Source of the DNA: Bacteroidota bacterium
GTDB lineage: Bacteria > Bacteroidota > Bacteroidia > Flavobacteriales > Flavobacteriaceae
Length of the DNA: 10,859 nucleotides
Assembly (NCBI GenBank): GCA_006227965.1
Contig: SBFL01000284.1
Location: forward strand, 1-10,859
Direction of reading: 5' to 3'
A program made the position numbers and the translations under genes. Positions 1 through 6,613 of this stretch are shown piece by piece (position 1 is the stretch's first letter; the number at the start of each line of letters is the position of its first letter). The notes under the pieces were generated by a model. That model was not told the origin of the DNA, did not search any database, and worked only from the letters and a program-made list of their open reading frames with translations.

Positions 1-1
1 A

Positions 2-448
2 CCCCATTTTGCTGCTTCATTTGCCAGGGAAGGGGCCCATTTGCGCGGTGGGTATTACCTACGGATACGCCCAGGGGAATCCTTTGTCGCATGTGGCTTC
101 TGGAGCCCGAACAAAGAGGATCTGCACCGGGTCCGGAAGGAACTGGAGGCAAATGCCACGGAATTCCGGGAGGTAGTCAACAGGCCTACCTTAAAAAAAT
201 CCTGGGGCGGGCTCACCGGGGAGTTATTAAAAACTGCCCCGAAGGGATTTGACAGGGAACATCCGGATATTGACCTCATACGCCTGAAACAATTCATTTT
301 TGTCAGATCTTTTTCGGACAGTGAAGTGCTCGCCACCGGGTTTCTAGGTACTGTGGACCGATGCTACAGGGACATCCGCCCTTTTTTCGATCTGATGAGC
401 GAAATCCTGACAACAGACCTGAACGGGCAGTCCCTCCTAGACAAGTGA
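2..448 (+). CDS. DUF2461 (TIGR02453-type) family protein, 5' end missing
   Basis: The frame is open from the first bases of the window, so the N-terminal part of this gene lies upstream and only about the last 148 codons are seen. The visible part contains the stretch LRGGYYLRIRPG followed by SFVACGFWSP, then a helical segment with RKELEANATEF and later GFDREHPDIDLIRLKQF. These are the conserved core and C-terminal segments of the DUF2461/TIGR02453 family, about 220 residues long when complete. The biochemical role of the family is not established. A TTG codon at 41 could be mistaken for a start, but family-like sequence continues upstream of it. The stop TGA lies inside the 3' end of the opposite-strand gene, a 12-nt convergent overlap. 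Family assignment is from recognised motifs, not a search. Confidence 0.85.
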   Translation, partial: PHFAASFAREGAHLRGGYYLRIRPGESFVACGFWSPNKEDLHRVRKELEANATEFREVVNRPTLKKSWGGLTGELLKTAPKGFDREHPDIDLIRLKQFIFVRSFSDSEVLATGFLGTVDRCYRDIRPFFDLMSEILTTDLNGQSLLDK

Positions 449-841
449 GGGGGTCAAAAGCTGCAACTGGTCTTTGAGACGTTCAATGACCATGTTCATC
501 ATCCGTTTGTTCAGGGCCGAGGAATTTTGGATATACCTTTCGTACTCCTGTAGTGTGAATTGCCCAATCAGCATGCCCTTGAGGGAATTGCGCAATTTGA
601 TGTCCTTTTGGATGGCATTCTCGATATACCTCATTTTTTTTTCGTGCTCCAGATCGAAAAAGCAGCCTTTGTGCTTGATGGCATAGTTCCTGAAGGCGGC
701 CAGGAGCAATTCATTCTGAAGTTTGATAACGGGCCTTAGCGTGTGATTCTGAAAATACGCATCTGAAGATTCTTCTGCCTGAATGGGGCGCTTGGGAAGC
801 TCCGGCCGGATCCGGATCAGATCGGTTGAACGGGAACTCAT
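437..841 (-). CDS. Small conserved flavobacterial protein of unknown function (often labelled glyoxalase)
   Basis: This is a 134-residue soluble protein starting at ATG (839-841) and ending at TAG (437-439). It has no signal peptide or membrane segment and is mostly predicted helix. The conserved-looking core runs from residue 29 on: YFQNHTLRPVIKLQNELLL, then KHKGCFFDLEHEKK, then the blocks IENAIQKDIKLRNSLKGM and IGQFTLQEYERYIQNSSA. I recognise this as a protein widespread in Flavobacteriaceae that is often annotated simply as 'glyoxalase'. Nothing in the sequence shows the VOC metal-binding fold or the length of a glyoxalase I, so I do not support that function. Its 3' end overlaps the DUF2461 gene by 12 nt. 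It is divergently placed to the aldehyde dehydrogenase gene across about 180 nt. Confidence 0.8.
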   Translation of the reverse strand: MSSRSTDLIRIRPELPKRPIQAEESSDAYFQNHTLRPVIKLQNELLLAAFRNYAIKHKGCFFDLEHEKKMRYIENAIQKDIKLRNSLKGMLIGQFTLQEYERYIQNSSALNKRMMNMVIERLKDQLQLLTPSLV

Positions 842-905
842 CTCTGATGGGTTTTCCTAAAATTACCCAAATCAGATGCTTTGAGGGTTCCCGGGTCCAG
901 AAGTT

Positions 906-923
906 GTTAACGGGTTTATAAAC
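906..923. promoter_or_regulatory. Two adjacent short palindromes in divergent spacer
   Basis: The spacer between the small minus-strand gene and the aldehyde dehydrogenase gene contains GTTAAC (906-911) and, two bases on, the perfect 10-bp palindrome GTTTATAAAC (914-923). Such symmetric AT-rich sites can be operators, and the position suits control of either divergent gene. No regulator gene is next to it, and chance occurrence is quite possible. Confidence 0.2.
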
Positions 924-963
924 ATCCGGGTTTTGTTGGCAGGACGGGAAGTAGGATATTGGG

Positions 964-995
964 ATTGCACGCGCCCGGCGGGATGTTTACCTTTA
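964..995 (+). promoter_or_regulatory. Possible Bacteroidota promoter for the aldehyde dehydrogenase gene
   Basis: ATTG at 964-967 is followed after 20 bases by TACCTTTA at 988-995. The latter matches the Bacteroidota -7 consensus TAnnTTTG at five of its six fixed positions, and the former resembles the -33 TTTG box. If used, transcription would begin near 1000, about 20 nt before ATG 1022. That would rule out the earlier in-frame starts TTG 959 and ATG 983. Confidence 0.3.
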
Positions 996-1021
996 ATGAA
1001 AACCGTGAAACCACCAGACCT

Positions 1022-2374
1022 ATGTATGCCTCCATAAACCCCTACTCGGGAGCAATCCTGAAAGAATTTACACCGGTCACTGAACAGGATCTCCATAAAA
1101 AGATAGCGGCCTCCCAGGAGGCTTTCCCGCAGTGGCGAAAGATCCCGCTATCAGGGCGGCTTGCCTTGATAGACCGTCTAGGATCAGCCCTGCTGGCACA
1201 GAAAGAAGAATTGTCCCGGGCAATGACCGCGGAAATGGGAAAGCCGATTAGCCAGGCACGGGCGGAAATCGAAAAATGCGCCTGGGTTTGCCGCTATTAT
1301 GTGGAGCAGGCAGCAGCACATCTGAGCCCAAGGAAAGTGGTTACCGAAGCTTCAGATTCCTATGTAAGGTATGACCCACTGGGGCCCCTGCTGGCAATCA
1401 TGCCCTGGAACTATCCCTTTTGGCAGGTGTTCCGATTTGCGGTCCCGGCCCTTGCCGCAGGGAATACTGTTCTGCTGAAGCATGCTCCGAATGTCTGGAT
1501 CTGCGCCGGGATGATCCAGGAGCTTTTTGACGCTGCCGGCTTCCCGCCTGCGGCATTTCAAAACCTGTATATCGGGGAAGCTCAGGTACCCGCGGTTATA
1601 GCATCACCCCATGTGAAGGCTGTCACCCTTACAGGCAGTACTAGGGCGGGAAAGGCGGTGGGGGCACTCTGCGGGGCCCACCTGAAGAAGATGGTCATGG
1701 AGTTGGGGGGAAGCAATGCGCTGATCGTATTCCCCGATGCCGATATGGATGAAACCCTCAGGGTGTGTATGGATGCGCGATTTCAAAATACAGGCCAAAG
1801 CTGTATTGCCGGCAAGCGCCTGCTGCTTCATTCAGAAATAGCCGAGGAGTTTACCAGCCGGCTGGTGACTGAAGTAGGAAATCTCCGCTGCGGTGATCCT
1901 TCGGATCCACAAACCTACATCGGGGTCCTGGCCCGGGAGGAAATCGCGGAAAATCTGGAGCGACAAATGAAGGAATCAATTGAAATGGGCGCCACCTTGG
2001 GGTGCGGGGGAAGGAGGGATGGGACTTTTTTCCAGCCTGCCGTTCTGCTGGGCGTAACTCCTCAGATGCCTGTTTTTAACGAGGAAACCTTCGGTCCGAT
2101 GCTGGCGGTGACTCCATTTGATTCTGAGGAAGCAGCCGTTTTGTTGTCCAATCAATCCATGTATGGACTGGGCGCATCTGTATTTACAAAGGATTCCTCA
2201 AGGATTCAAAGGATGGTTCCCGCCCTGGAAGAAGGAGCAGTGTTCGTAAACAGTCTGGTGAAGAGTGACCCAAGGCTTCCTTTTGGAGGAGTGGGTGCCT
2301 CGGGCTACGGAAGAGAGCTTGCCGCAGAGGGTATACGTGAATTCACAAACGTAAAGACCGTATACATTCATTAA
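1022..2374 (+). CDS. NAD(P)-dependent aldehyde dehydrogenase, succinate-semialdehyde dehydrogenase type
   Basis: This 450-residue cytosolic enzyme belongs to the aldehyde dehydrogenase superfamily. It most resembles the Sad/YneI-type succinate-semialdehyde dehydrogenases, which oxidise the semialdehyde to succinate. From ATG 1022 the catalytic set is complete: Asn130 in MPWNYPFW, Lys153 in LLKHAPNV, the coenzyme-loop motif GSTRAGKAVG, Glu227 in MELGGSN and nucleophile Cys261 in NTGQSCIAGKR. EETFGPM and PFGGVGASGYGREL follow towards the C-terminus. The Glu-to-Cys spacing of 34 equals that of classical ALDHs, and KHAPNV is typical of the SSADH branch. ATG 1022 gives the usual N-terminus (MYASINPYSG). 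TTG 959 and ATG 983 would add a non-conserved extension. No GABA transaminase gene is adjacent, so the true substrate is uncertain; another short aldehyde is possible. Confidence 0.9.
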   Translation: MYASINPYSGAILKEFTPVTEQDLHKKIAASQEAFPQWRKIPLSGRLALIDRLGSALLAQKEELSRAMTAEMGKPISQARAEIEKCAWVCRYYVEQAAAHLSPRKVVTEASDSYVRYDPLGPLLAIMPWNYPFWQVFRFAVPALAAGNTVLLKHAPNVWICAGMIQELFDAAGFPPAAFQNLYIGEAQVPAVIASPHVKAVTLTGSTRAGKAVGALCGAHLKKMVMELGGSNALIVFPDADMDETLRVCMDARFQNTGQSCIAGKRLLLHSEIAEEFTSRLVTEVGNLRCGDPSDPQTYIGVLAREEIAENLERQMKESIEMGATLGCGGRRDGTFFQPAVLLGVTPQMPVFNEETFGPMLAVTPFDSEEAAVLLSNQSMYGLGASVFTKDSSRIQRMVPALEEGAVFVNSLVKSDPRLPFGGVGASGYGRELAAEGIREFTNVKTVYIH

Positions 2375-2376
2375 CT

Positions 2377-2396
2377 CCGGACCGGCAGGGATCCGG
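2377..2396 (+). terminator. Weak hairpin after the aldehyde dehydrogenase stop
   Basis: CCGGA (2377-2381) pairs with TCCGG (2392-2396) around a 10-nt loop, starting 3 nt after the stop codon. No T-tract follows, so it is not a textbook Rho-independent terminator. A second 4-bp GCAG/CTGC pair (2396-2399 with 2406-2409) follows immediately. Confidence 0.2.
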
Positions 2397-2517
2397 CAGT
2401 AAAATCTGCTGCATAAGGGTTGCGATCATATCAGGCATTGCAGGAGTACCAGGATACTCAAAATCAATATTTTGACAAGGATTTGCATTATGTGTTTATT
2501 AATTGGCTACTTAAATT

Positions 2518-2546
2518 TAGGAGATCGGGGACGAACCCCATACCTA
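2518..2546. other. Imperfect stem-loop in intergenic spacer
   Basis: GGGG (2527-2530) pairs with CCCC (2536-2539) around the 5-nt loop ACGAA. An outer TAGG (2518-2521) pairs with CCTA (2543-2546), separated by an asymmetric internal loop of 5 and 3 nt. The structure is short. It could be a leader or processing element, or chance. Confidence 0.2.
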
Positions 2547-2641
2547 TTTAGGAAAAGTTTATTTTATACTTAACAATTTTTGGGAATTGGAAAAAATAGG
2601 GCCTAATGGGCCCAGGAGTGCAGGTCATCGATTTTAGGACC

Positions 2642-2663
2642 TATCTTTGAAGGAAAAAGGGGG
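2642..2663 (+). promoter_or_regulatory. Perfect -7 box and Shine-Dalgarno-like tract before the thioesterase gene
   Basis: TATCTTTG at 2642-2649 matches the Bacteroidota -7 consensus TAnnTTTG at every fixed position. It lies 16 bases before ATG 2666, predicting a leader of about 10 nt. No good TTTG box sits 17-23 bases upstream. The run AGGAAAAAGGGGG (2651-2663), just before the start, is purine-rich. This is unusual for the phylum, where ribosome binding rarely relies on such a site. Both support ATG 2666 as the start. Confidence 0.4.
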
Positions 2664-2665
2664 CG

Positions 2666-3067
2666 ATGCGATTTCACACACGTAAATGGATCAAGCCGGA
2701 AGACCTGAACGCCAACGGAACCCTGTTCGGGGGAAGGCTTCTGGCATGGATCACAGAAGAGGCCGCGCTCTACAGCATCATTCAACTGGAGAACAACAAA
2801 ATCGTCCTTAAGTACATGTCAGAGATTAACTTCATCCATCCCGTCGCCCAGGGGGATATTGTGGAGATCGGGATTGAAGTAGTGCGTTTCGGGACATCAT
2901 CCATCACCCTGAAATGTGAAGCCCGGAATAAAATGAACCATGAGTCCATTGCCACGGTGGACCAGCTTATCTTCGTAAATCTGGATGGGCAGGGGAAACC
3001 AAAGTATCACGGCAAGACCCGTGTGGAATTTGTAAAGGACAGAATTTCTGCCAAAGATCAGTCCTGA
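2666..3067 (+). CDS. Acyl-CoA thioesterase, single hotdog domain (YciA/BACH type)
   Basis: A 133-residue cytosolic protein that would hydrolyse acyl-CoA to free acid and CoA. Motifs in order are KPEDLNANGTLFGGRLLAWI (residues about 10-29), the signature loop and start of the long hotdog helix; MSEINFIHPVAQGDIVEIGI, the central strands; and the C-terminal GKPKYHGKTRVEFVKD. Length is normal for a one-domain YciA-like enzyme, which forms hexamers. The residue after AWI is Thr30 (codon ACA, 2753-2755), followed by Glu-Glu. In YciA-type enzymes this position is normally the catalytic Asp, so activity may be altered. Asn16 and Gly17 of the NG motif and the FGG loop are intact. The gene ends 10 nt inside the opposite-strand dipeptidase gene. 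It appears to be monocistronic. Confidence 0.88.
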   Translation: MRFHTRKWIKPEDLNANGTLFGGRLLAWITEEAALYSIIQLENNKIVLKYMSEINFIHPVAQGDIVEIGIEVVRFGTSSITLKCEARNKMNHESIATVDQLIFVNLDGQGKPKYHGKTRVEFVKDRISAKDQS

Positions 3068-4350
3068 GGCCAGCTTTTAGCAACCGCCTGAACCTGATCG
3101 AGTACCCTCATGAGGTTTCCGCCCCACAGTTTTTCGATATCATCCTCTGAATAGCCGCGCCGGACGAGTTCCAGGGTCACGTTTAGTGTTTCAGAAGCGT
3201 CCCGCCAGCCCTGAATACCTCCCCCGCCGTCAAAATCTGAACTAATGCCCACGTGGTCAATCCCGATAAGTCCTGCCATATAATCAATATGATCCACAAA
3301 ATCGGCAACATTCACAGGGGGAGGGGCATCGGCATTTTTCGCAGCAATGCCATCTGCAATGGAAGAAACTATGCGGTAGTTAATCATATAGGCCTCCTGC
3401 TGGGCATCTGTCTTCTCTCCCAATTCAGACCGGTCAAACCACGGAATCCCCAGGGAATCTGCTACATTCTGGCGTATCACCCGCATGTAATCTTCCCGGG
3501 CATTGTTTTTTTCCTCATTGATATAAGCATCCAGGGCAACCGTCTGTACTACGCCCCCGTTCTCCTTAAGCCTGAGCAGCTGCGCATCGTCCAGGTTCCG
3601 GCTGTGGTTGCAAAGGGTCCTGGCAGAAGAGTGTGAAGCGATGATAGGAGCTTTGGACAAGGTTAGCATTTGCATTACAGCTTCCTGGGACGGATGGGAA
3701 ATATCAATCATAATACCAATCCTATTCATTTCAATTACAGCCTTTTTGCCCAGGTCACTTAAACCATTATATAGCCATATGCTGTCCGCCTCTCCTGTGT
3801 TGGAATCTGAAAACTGGCTGTGGCCGTTATGGGCCAGGGAAACATATCGGGCTCCCAGGGAGTGGTATTTCTCAAAGTTGGAGAGGTCTTCCCCAATAGG
3901 ATAGGCATTTTCCACCCCAATCATGGCCACTTTTCTTCCGGAGGCATGGATTGCACGGGCCTCGGCGGAGGACCCTGCCAACCCTATCCGGTCTGGGGCA
4001 ATCTCCTCGCAAAGGCGGTGGATCGCTTCGAATTTGGACAATGCATTGGCGCTGGCCTTTTCATATCCCAATGGGGTAAGGGAATCCTGACCGGTATACA
4101 CGATGAACCAGGCGACATCCAGACCGCCCTCTTCCATTTTTGGAAGATTAACCTGTGTATTCAACCTTTGGGTGTAATTGACACTGTCGGTAAAGTTTTT
4201 CACATTGATGTCCACGTGGGTATCGAATGTCATCACTTTCTTGTGGATCTCCAGAGCCCTTTCTTCCAGGCTTTTTTCCTGGGTTTTCTTTTTGTCTTCC
4301 TGGCAGGAAACCAGCAGAATAAGAACGGGAATAAGCCAAAATATGCGCAT
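3058..4350 (-). CDS. Lipoprotein membrane dipeptidase, peptidase family M19
   Basis: This 430-residue zinc-dependent dipeptidase of the renal-dipeptidase (M19) family is expected on the cell-envelope side of the inner or outer membrane. The start at ATG 4350 gives a short lipoprotein signal, MRIFWLIPVLILLVSC, with Cys16 as the lipidated residue, then a charged linker. An upstream in-frame Met would bury this signal. Expected metal ligands are all visible: His45 and Asp47 (FDTHVD), bridging Glu147 (GVENAYPIG), His219 (DISHPS) and His240 (ASHSSAR). Asp372 lies in GISSDFDGGG, and CNHSRNLDD is also typical. The C-terminal EDDIEKLWGGNLMRVL is the usual family ending. It probably cleaves periplasmic dipeptides. 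It is divergent from the kinase operon, with 147 nt between starts, and converges on the thioesterase gene with a 10-nt overlap. Confidence 0.92.
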   Translation of the reverse strand: MRIFWLIPVLILLVSCQEDKKKTQEKSLEERALEIHKKVMTFDTHVDINVKNFTDSVNYTQRLNTQVNLPKMEEGGLDVAWFIVYTGQDSLTPLGYEKASANALSKFEAIHRLCEEIAPDRIGLAGSSAEARAIHASGRKVAMIGVENAYPIGEDLSNFEKYHSLGARYVSLAHNGHSQFSDSNTGEADSIWLYNGLSDLGKKAVIEMNRIGIMIDISHPSQEAVMQMLTLSKAPIIASHSSARTLCNHSRNLDDAQLLRLKENGGVVQTVALDAYINEEKNNAREDYMRVIRQNVADSLGIPWFDRSELGEKTDAQQEAYMINYRIVSSIADGIAAKNADAPPPVNVADFVDHIDYMAGLIGIDHVGISSDFDGGGGIQGWRDASETLNVTLELVRRGYSEDDIEKLWGGNLMRVLDQVQAVAKSWPQD

Positions 4351-4497
4351 GTCAGTTTTGTTTTTACCTACAATTAGCCGGGTTTTACAACAGGTTTCGA
4401 AAGATAGGGAACATTTAATTGTCAGCCCCTGCATGAATCCGGATTTTTAGGTGATCAATGCGTTTTGCCGATAAAAACAAGCACTTAATCCGAAATA
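4351..4497. promoter_or_regulatory. Divergent spacer between dipeptidase and kinase operon
   Basis: These 147 bases must carry promoters for both directions. On the minus strand, TATCTTTC (plus-strand 4399-4406) matches the -7 consensus except for its last base and lies 48 bases before the dipeptidase ATG. On the plus strand, TTTG at 4464-4467 stands 18 bases before TAATCCGA, a poor -7 box very close to the kinase ATG. No clear operator is seen. Confidence 0.3.
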
Positions 4498-6234
4498 ATG
4501 CCCATTACATCCAAAGACTTGCTCGATCAGCTGGCAGACCTTCAGCTGGCCCTTGAAGGATATTCCTATGAAAAGCTGAATGTGGTAGAGGCCAGAGCCC
4601 TTAAATCGTATTTCGAAACGTTTCGAAGCCACCTGGAAGAGAAAATCTGGAATCCCCGTGCGGAAATCCCCCAAAATATGACTGGTTCTGCAAATCCGGT
4701 GGGTGATACCCTGGGTATGATCACCTCTGTGAGCCATGACCTTCGGAATCCACTCAACGGAATCATGGGTTTTACCGACCTGCTGGGGTCAACCGAACTG
4801 AATTCCGATCAGCAGAAATACCTGCAGGCAATCCGCCTGGCCTCGAAAAATTCCCTGGAAATTGTCGATGAACTTCTGCATTTCAGCCGCCTGAAATCAG
4901 GGATTGAAGCGCAATATGCCCTGCCTTTCCAGCTCGTACAGATATTGGGGGAAACAAGGACCTACATCCGGGCTTTGCTTGAGGGTAAGCCTGTTAATTT
5001 TGAGCTTTATATCGAGGGGTCCCTGCCGGATATGGTGACGGGAGACCCTTCTAAACTGCGGAGGATCCTGATGAATTTACTGGGGAATGCCGTTAAATAC
5101 ACTGAAAAAGGATCCATAGAACTTATCATTCGTTCCGAGCCAGCAAGGGATAGATGTATCCTCAAATTCAATGTAAAGGATACGGGAATCGGGATACCCC
5201 GGGCCGAACTCCCCCATATTTTCAAGCCCTATTACCAGGCCGGGCTGGACCGGAAGGATGCAGGGGAGGGGCACGGCCTTGGACTCAGCCTGGTGCGCAA
5301 ACTCATAGGGGAACAGGGTGGATCAATCCGGGTGAAAAGCCGCGAAGGGAGGGGAAGTAACTTCCAGTTCGAACTGCCCTATAACATTTATAAGGAAGAC
5401 GTCAGCGAGGCTGTTGTTGTAAAACCCGCAGCGCCGATGGAAACGGAACTCCGGGGGGCCCACATACTTATTTTCGAAGACAACCCCTTGAACCGGGAAC
5501 TCCTGGAAGCCCGGTTGGACAAATGGGGATGTCGCGTTTTCTCAGCACCCAATGTGCCTGCCGGGTTACGGCTCCTGCAACAGGAAGCCATCGATCTGAT
5601 CCTGATGGATTTACGAATGCCCCTTATGGATGGGTTCGAGGCTACCCGGCGTATCCGACAGCACAGGGAGGCCCCGGTTCGAAAGATCCCGATCATTGCC
5701 CTGACGGCCGATTTTTCCTCGGCGGAACAGGAAAAATTCCGGAAATCCGGAATAGACGACCTCCTGCTTAAGCCGTATGACCCCGCATCGCTGTACGCGT
5801 CAATAGCCAATCAGATAAGGCGTACCAATAACCGAAGGGATAAATCGGACCTCCGGCATGATTCCTTCCCGGAGCTGAAGGTCGAGGGCAGGCTGTTCAG
5901 CCTGGATTACCTGGAAAAGGAATGTATGGGGGACTTCCGGATGCTTGCCGACCTGGTAGGTCTGTTCAGGAACAACCTCCTGGAATTTGCAGGGCGGATG
6001 AAGTTTTATTTGAAAGAAGGCAACCTTCAGGCCATTCAGGCAAGTGCCCACAAGGTGATATCCGGACTTAAACTGATTGAGGCAACCGAGCTCCTCAGGA
6101 TTGTGGAGGCGATTAGGTTTGCCGCGACTCAAACGAGGGATTTAAACAGTGCCGCTCTGGCATACGAGGAATTCCTGGTACTCTACCCCAGGGTAGAGGA
6201 AGCACTTGAACGTGAAATGGACAAACGGAAATAA
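4498..6234 (+). CDS. Soluble hybrid histidine kinase with receiver and Hpt domains
   Basis: A 578-residue phosphorelay kinase with no signal peptide or membrane segment, so probably cytoplasmic. Domains in order: a short helical N-terminus (1-75) without a recognisable sensor fold; HisKA with phospho-accepting His80 in SVSHDLRNPLNG; HATPase with the N-box Asn197 (LMNLLGNAVKYTEKG), G1 box DTGIGIP and G2 box GHGLGLSLV; a receiver from about residue 322 with Asp371 in ILMDLRMPLMDG and Lys in LLKPY; and a C-terminal Hpt domain with His518 in ASAHKVISGLKLIEA. The AHK form of the Hpt box, rather than AHTLKGS, is as I recall seen in other Bacteroidota hybrid kinases. The stop is one base before the start of the stand-alone receiver gene, a strong sign that the two work together. 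The sensed signal cannot be told from the sequence. Confidence 0.92.
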   Translation: MPITSKDLLDQLADLQLALEGYSYEKLNVVEARALKSYFETFRSHLEEKIWNPRAEIPQNMTGSANPVGDTLGMITSVSHDLRNPLNGIMGFTDLLGSTELNSDQQKYLQAIRLASKNSLEIVDELLHFSRLKSGIEAQYALPFQLVQILGETRTYIRALLEGKPVNFELYIEGSLPDMVTGDPSKLRRILMNLLGNAVKYTEKGSIELIIRSEPARDRCILKFNVKDTGIGIPRAELPHIFKPYYQAGLDRKDAGEGHGLGLSLVRKLIGEQGGSIRVKSREGRGSNFQFELPYNIYKEDVSEAVVVKPAAPMETELRGAHILIFEDNPLNRELLEARLDKWGCRVFSAPNVPAGLRLLQQEAIDLILMDLRMPLMDGFEATRRIRQHREAPVRKIPIIALTADFSSAEQEKFRKSGIDDLLLKPYDPASLYASIANQIRRTNNRRDKSDLRHDSFPELKVEGRLFSLDYLEKECMGDFRMLADLVGLFRNNLLEFAGRMKFYLKEGNLQAIQASAHKVISGLKLIEATELLRIVEAIRFAATQTRDLNSAALAYEEFLVLYPRVEEALEREMDKRK

Positions 6235-6235
6235 C

Positions 6236-6613
6236 ATGCAATCCAAACGCCTGTTACTGGCCGAAGATGACCCCATGCTGGCTTCCCTGCTGAAGTACCG
6301 CCTGGAACGGGGGGGGTATACCGTAGACCTTGCCGCTGATGGGCGGGAAGTAAAGTCCTACCTTGAAAAACAGCTTCCGGATGTTATTGTAAGCGATATC
6401 ATGATGCCCTACTTCTCGGGTATAGAATTGGTTGATTTCCTCAGGAGCGAACTAAAATCAACCGTTCCGGTCATTATCATATCCAATGCGGGAAATGAAA
6501 CGAACATCCTCAATGCTTTTAGCCTTGGGGCCGATGACTTTATCTCGAAACCCGTGAGTCCGGCAGAACTAATGATACGGGTTGACAAACTCACCCGAAA
6601 ACAGACTATTTGA
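6236..6613 (+). CDS. Stand-alone response regulator receiver protein
   Basis: This 125-residue protein is a receiver domain and nothing else. The acidic pocket is Glu10, Asp11 and Asp12 (LLLAEDDPML), the phosphorylation site is Asp54 (VIVSDIMMP), the switch Ser83 lies in VIIISNAG, and Lys105 is in DFISKPVSP. No DNA-binding, cyclase or other output domain follows. ATG 6236 is one base after the kinase stop; a longer reading from 6206 would overlap the kinase and add a non-homologous extension. The stop overlaps the TTG start of the next gene (TTGA), suggesting translational coupling. By position and type it is the likely acceptor from Hpt His518 of the kinase. With no output domain it should act by binding a partner, perhaps the HEAT-repeat protein encoded next or the kinase itself (the SpoIIAA/CheY-like mode); this is inference. 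Confidence 0.92.
   Translation: MQSKRLLLAEDDPMLASLLKYRLERGGYTVDLAADGREVKSYLEKQLPDVIVSDIMMPYFSGIELVDFLRSELKSTVPVIIISNAGNETNILNAFSLGADDFISKPVSPAELMIRVDKLTRKQTI

Larger units (their letters stand above)
2375..2665. other. Intergenic spacer with weak inverted repeats
   Basis: These 291 bases have no convincing coding sequence and no tRNA-like fold. They hold a short inverted repeat just after the aldehyde dehydrogenase stop, an AT-rich part (about 2460-2600), an imperfect stem-loop at 2518-2546, and a -7 box plus purine-rich tract immediately before the thioesterase gene. Those items are listed separately. Confidence 0.6.

Noticed and set aside
959..1021. Longer N-terminus for the aldehyde dehydrogenase from TTG 959 or ATG 983
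   Set aside because: The added residues do not resemble the family N-terminus, and a possible promoter overlaps this stretch; ATG 1022 gives the normal start.
2377..2409. Rho-independent terminator after the aldehyde dehydrogenase gene
   Set aside because: Only short stems and no following T-tract; kept as a low-confidence hairpin only.
3820..4377. 185-codon open frame on the plus strand
   Set aside because: It is antisense to the M19 dipeptidase, whose metal ligands and lipoprotein signal are all intact in the other strand.
4351..4434. Longer N-terminus for the dipeptidase from an in-frame Met at 4434
   Set aside because: It would place 28 residues before a good lipoprotein signal peptide, making the signal internal.
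4498..6613. Kinase and receiver as a classical transcription-controlling two-component pair
   Set aside because: The receiver protein ends right after its receiver domain, so no DNA-binding output is present.
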